Origin: Citrobacter sedlakii NBRC 105722
GTDB taxonomy: Bacteria; Pseudomonadota; Gammaproteobacteria; Enterobacterales; Enterobacteriaceae
Length of the DNA: 64,000 bases
Direction of reading: 5' to 3'
NCBI RefSeq assembly: GCF_000759835.1
Contig: NZ_BBNB01000015.1
Location: 78,473 to 142,472 of the forward strand
Below, piece after piece: positions 61,519 through 64,000 of the stretch (within the stretch, counting starts at the first letter, position 1; every line of letters begins with the position of its first letter). The notes under the pieces were generated by a model. It was not told where the DNA came from, searched no databases, and saw nothing but the letters and a program-made list of their open reading frames with translations. The translations under genes were made by a program, and so were the position numbers.

Positions 61519-62622
61519 ATGACAAAAGTCCTGCTGTCACATCCCGCGCGTCCAGCCAGTCATGGTCATGGCCGAATCGTGGCCTGGGTGCGTAAAAATC
61601 TTTTTTCCAGCGTATTGAATAGTCTACTGACGATCTTATGCCTGTGGCTGATGTGGGAGCTTATTCCTCCCTTTGTAAACTGGGCGTTTTTGCAGGCCAA
61701 TTGGGTCGGTTCTGCTCGTGCGGACTGCACGCAATCAGGCGCATGCTGGGTGTTCATCCATGAACGCTTCGGCCAGTTTATGTTTGGCCTTTATCCGCAC
61801 GAGCAACGCTGGCGGATCAAGCTAGCGCTGTTTGTCGGGCTGGTCTCAATTGTTCCGATGTTCTGGAACAGGATGCCCCGGCGCGGACGTTATATTGCTG
61901 TCTGGGCAGTCATCTACCCGTTAGTGGTCTGGTGGTTGTTGTATGGCGGTTTGCTTGGGCTGGAGCGGGTTGAAACGCGCCAGTGGGGAGGGCTGACCCT
62001 GACCTTAATCATCGCCTCTGTCGGGATCGCTGGGGCGTTACCCTTAGGGATTCTTCTGGCTCTGGGGCGCCGCTCCCATATGCCCGTTGTCCGGATCTTA
62101 TCTGTTATTTTCATTGAGTTCTGGCGAGGCGTACCGCTGATCACCGTCCTGTTTATGTCATCGGTTATGCTGCCATTGTTCATGGAAGAAGGAACAAGTA
62201 TCGATAAACTCATTCGGGCGTTGGCAGGGGTGATTCTGTTTCAGTCCGCCTATGTCGCGGAAGTTGTTCGTGGTGGGCTTCAGGCGCTGCCAAAGGGTCA
62301 ATATGAAGCGGCGGAATCGTTAGCTCTTGGCTACTGGAAAATGCAAGGGCTGGTCATTCTTCCCCAGGCCCTGAAGATGGTTATTCCGGGCCTGGTCAAC
62401 ACCATCATCGCGCTGTTTAAAGATACCAGTCTGGTCATCATCATCGGCCTGTTCGATCTCTTCAGTAGCGTGCAACAAGCCACGGTTGACCCTGCCTGGC
62501 TGGGTATGTCCACCGAAGGCTATGTTTTTGCCGCTCTGATTTACTGGATTTTTTGCTTCAGCATGTCGCGCTACAGCCAGTATCTGGAAAAGCGCTTTAA
62601 CACCGGGCGTACGCCGCACTGA
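61519..62622 (+). CDS. yhdY: Amino-acid ABC transporter permease YhdY (AapM-like)
   Basis: Second permease of the YhdWXYZ importer. The 367 residues have an extended N-terminal half with extra membrane segments, as in AapM, and a C-terminal permease domain with the EAA loop [16 protein letters not shown]. Two adjacent ATG codons (61516 and 61519) are possible starts. I chose 61519 because AAGGA then lies 6 bases upstream and the length equals E. coli YhdY. Confidence 0.94.
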   Translation: MTKVLLSHPARPASHGHGRIVAWVRKNLFSSVLNSLLTILCLWLMWELIPPFVNWAFLQANWVGSARADCTQSGACWVFIHERFGQFMFGLYPHEQRWRIKLALFVGLVSIVPMFWNRMPRRGRYIAVWAVIYPLVVWWLLYGGLLGLERVETRQWGGLTLTLIIASVGIAGALPLGILLALGRRSHMPVVRILSVIFIEFWRGVPLITVLFMSSVMLPLFMEEGTSIDKLIRALAGVILFQSAYVAEVVRGGLQALPKGQYEAAESLALGYWKMQGLVILPQALKMVIPGLVNTIIALFKDTSLVIIIGLFDLFSSVQQATVDPAWLGMSTEGYVFAALIYWIFCFSMSRYSQYLEKRFNTGRTPH

Positions 62623-62629
62623 GGATTCT

Positions 62630-63388
62630 ATGAGCCAACTTTTAATGCCATCTGCCGATGCGATGATTACGCTGGAAAACGTTAATAAATGGTACGGGCA
62701 GTTCCATGTTTTAAAGGATATTAACCTGAGCGTAAGACAGGGAGAACGCATTGTTTTATGTGGTCCTTCCGGATCGGGGAAATCAACGACGATCCGCTGC
62801 ATTAATCATCTCGAAGAACATCAACAAGGACGTATCGTTGTGGATGGTATCGAGCTGAATGAGGACATTCGTAATGTCGAACGCGTCAGGCAGGAGGTTG
62901 GAATGGTATTCCAGCATTTTAATCTCTTTCCGCATCTCACTGTTCTGCAAAACTGTACGCTGGCTCCCATTTGGGTACGTAAAATGCCGACAAAAGAGGC
63001 CGAAGCCCTGGCGATGCACTATCTCGAACGCGTTCGTATAGCGGAGCATGCTCATAAATTCCCGGGCCAGATCTCGGGAGGTCAGCAGCAGCGCGTAGCG
63101 ATTGCTCGCTCGCTGTGCATGAAACCGAAAATCATGCTGTTTGATGAACCTACTTCAGCGTTGGACCCTGAAATGGTTAAAGAAGTGTTGGATACCATGA
63201 TTGGCCTGGCACAGTCGGGGATGACAATGCTTTGCGTCACGCATGAGATGGGGTTTGCCAGAACCGTGGCAGACAGAGTGATCTTCATGGACCGGGGAGA
63301 GATTGTAGAGCAGGCTCCGCCAGATGAGTTCTTCGCGCATCCGAAATCAGAACGTACGCGAGCGTTCCTGTCGCAGGTCATTCATTAA
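62630..63388 (+). CDS. yhdZ: Amino-acid ABC transporter ATP-binding protein YhdZ (AapP-like)
   Basis: ATPase of the YhdWXYZ amino-acid importer. The 252 residues have Walker [10 protein letters not shown] (45-53), Q-loop Q95 ([12 protein letters not shown]), the ABC signature ISGGQQQR (148-155) and Walker B IMLFDEP (168-174). It starts 7 bases after yhdY. It is the last gene of the operon, followed by a REP unit. Confidence 0.96.
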   Translation: MSQLLMPSADAMITLENVNKWYGQFHVLKDINLSVRQGERIVLCGPSGSGKSTTIRCINHLEEHQQGRIVVDGIELNEDIRNVERVRQEVGMVFQHFNLFPHLTVLQNCTLAPIWVRKMPTKEAEALAMHYLERVRIAEHAHKFPGQISGGQQQRVAIARSLCMKPKIMLFDEPTSALDPEMVKEVLDTMIGLAQSGMTMLCVTHEMGFARTVADRVIFMDRGEIVEQAPPDEFFAHPKSERTRAFLSQVIH

Positions 63389-63399
63389 ACGCTTGTTTT

Positions 63400-63430
63400 G
63401 CCCGGTGGCGCCACGCTTACCGGGCCTATA
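63400..63430. repeat. REP element between yhdZ and the rRNA operon
   Basis: GCCCGGTGGCGCCACG... ending ACCGGGCCTATA has the REP palindrome form. It lies between the convergent yhdZ and rrn transcripts. Confidence 0.75.
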
Positions 63431-63451
63431 GATTCATAGGGTTCCAAACGC

Positions 63452-63478
63452 AAAAAGGCCATCCTTTCGGATGGCCTT
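63452..63478 (-). terminator. rRNA operon terminator (T1-like)
   Basis: Read on the minus strand, AAGGCCATCC pairs with GGATGGCCTT across a 4-nt loop and is followed by a T run. It has the familiar E. coli rrn T1 form and lies 12 bases after the rrfF end. Confidence 0.93.
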
Positions 63479-63490
63479 CTCACTTAATTG

Positions 63491-63610
63491 ATGTCTGGCA
63501 GTTCCCTACTCTCGCATGGGGAGACCCCACACTACCATCGGCGCTACGGCGTTTCACTTCTGAGTTCGGCATGGGGTCAGGTGGGACCACCGCGCTACTG
63601 CCGCCAGACA
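63491..63610 (-). rRNA. rrfF: 5S ribosomal RNA (distal copy)
   Basis: A 120-nt 5S rRNA gene with all conserved 5S core sequence. It is the second 5S copy of the operon, after tRNA-Thr, as in E. coli rrnD. It differs from the proximal copy at three positions: nt 3, 12 and 117. The nt 3 and nt 117 changes keep the helix I base pair. Confidence 0.98.
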
Positions 63611-63648
63611 AATTCTTTTCTACTGTGCCGAACTTTAACCTAATTAAG

Positions 63649-63724
63649 TGGTGCTGATACCCAGAGTCGAACTGGGGACCTCACCCTTACCAAGGGTGCG
63701 CTCTACCAACTGAGCCATATCAGC
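63649..63724 (-). tRNA. thrV: tRNA-Thr (anticodon GGU)
   Basis: A 76-nt tRNA with encoded CCA end that reads threonine codons ACC and ACU. The acceptor stem GCTGATA/TATCAGC, D loop, anticodon loop CTTGGTA and TPsiC arm with TTCGA are intact. It lies between two 5S genes, the E. coli rrnD arrangement, and is processed from the rRNA transcript. Confidence 0.98.
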
Positions 63725-63736
63725 ACGCTAAATTTG

Positions 63737-63856
63737 ATGCCTGGCAGTTCCCTACTCTCGCATGGGGAGACCCCACACTACCATCGGCGCTACGGCGTTT
63801 CACTTCTGAGTTCGGCATGGGGTCAGGTGGGACCACCGCGCTACGGCCGCCAGGCA
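63737..63856 (-). rRNA. rrfD: 5S ribosomal RNA (proximal copy)
   Basis: A 120-nt 5S rRNA gene, the first 5S copy after the 23S gene, which lies beyond the right edge of the window. Its sequence follows the common enterobacterial 5S form, beginning TGCCTGGCGGCCG. thrV lies 12 bases downstream. Confidence 0.98.
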
Positions 63857-63870
63857 AATTCTTTGTGCTC

Positions 63871-63995
63871 TGTACGCAATACTTTATCGCATCAGCGGCG
63901 TTGGCTGCGTTCGCCCGCAGCAGTCACATACTTCTGTATGCTCCTGCTGACGTGCATCACTTGCCGCCTTGCTGCTGCGCAAACTATTGCGTACA
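63871..63995. repeat. ERIC (IRU)-like palindromic element in the 23S-5S spacer
   Basis: A 125-bp imperfect palindrome bounded by a perfect 11-bp inverted repeat, TGTACGCAATA at 63871-63881 and its complement at 63985-63995. Inside, the minus strand carries segments that resemble the ERIC core: AGGAGCATACAGAAGTATG, GTGACTG and GCAGCCAACGC. ERIC elements are usually about 127 bp and lie in transcribed intergenic DNA. It occupies the presumed 23S-5S spacer of the rRNA operon. The outer ends are divergent from textbook ERIC. Confidence 0.75.
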
Positions 63996-64000
63996 TATTT

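Noticed and set aside
63857..64000. 23S rRNA 3' end at the right edge
   Set aside because: No 23S 3'-terminal sequence is recognisable in these bases; they hold the spacer and the ERIC-like palindrome.

Overview
This window is a stretch of enterobacterial chromosome. Nearly every gene has a close Escherichia coli/Salmonella counterpart in the familiar gltBD - nan - sspAB - rpsI/rplM - degQS - mdh - argR - aaeXAB - tldD - yhdP - rng - mreBCD - csrD - accBC - panF - prmA - dusB-fis - acrEF - yhdWXYZ - rrnD order. Against E. coli K-12 it differs by: codBA directly after gltBD; no gltF/yhcA-G cluster; no dcuD between nanR and sspB; an extra aldehyde dehydrogenase after aaeB; msrPQ between acuI and accB; an alpha-carbonic anhydrase between prmA and dusB; and no yhdV after acrF. 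This suggests a Citrobacter- or Salmonella-like member of the Enterobacteriaceae; I cannot fix the species from sequence alone. No prophage, IS element, CRISPR array or plasmid segment is visible.

Layout. 1-5128: 3' part of gltB and complete gltD (glutamate synthase). 5376-7907: codBA (cytosine uptake and deamination) behind a PurR box. 7970-13442: sialic-acid operon nanA-nanT-nanE-nanK-nanQ with its repressor gene nanR upstream. 13561-15843: sspAB and the rplM-rpsI ribosomal operon. 16085-20494: zapE, zapG and the periplasmic proteases degQ and degS. 20697-23483: mdh, argR, yhcN, yhcO. 23513-29279: aldehyde dehydrogenase, the aaeXAB aromatic-acid efflux operon and its regulator aaeR. 29380-39578: a long leftward block mreB-mreC-mreD-yhdE-rng-yhdP, then tldD. 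39887-44717: csrD, acuI and the msrPQ methionine-sulfoxide repair pair. 45101-49613: accBC, yhdT-panF, prmA. 49756-53325: carbonic anhydrase, dusB-fis, yhdJ, yhdU. 53353-58712: acrS and acrEF. 59233-63388: the amino-acid ABC transporter yhdWXYZ behind a sigma-54 promoter. 63452-64000: distal end of an rRNA operon (rrfD, thrV, rrfF) on the minus strand.

How it fits together. Several modules concern nitrogen and nucleobase economy: GltBD assimilates ammonia, CodBA releases ammonia from cytosine, ArgR controls arginine synthesis, and YhdWXYZ has a recognisable nitrogen-regulated (sigma-54/NtrC) promoter. Others handle the envelope: MreBCD shape, DegQ/DegS quality control, YhdP lipid transport, AcrEF and AaeAB efflux, MsrPQ repair.

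No clearly undescribed multi-gene system is present. The points most worth a second look are the ERIC-like palindrome lying where the 23S-5S spacer should be, the NtrC/sigma-54 control region of yhdW, the orphan aldehyde dehydrogenase behind aaeXAB, the covarying base pair between the two 5S genes, and several perfect palindromes in long intergenic regions.
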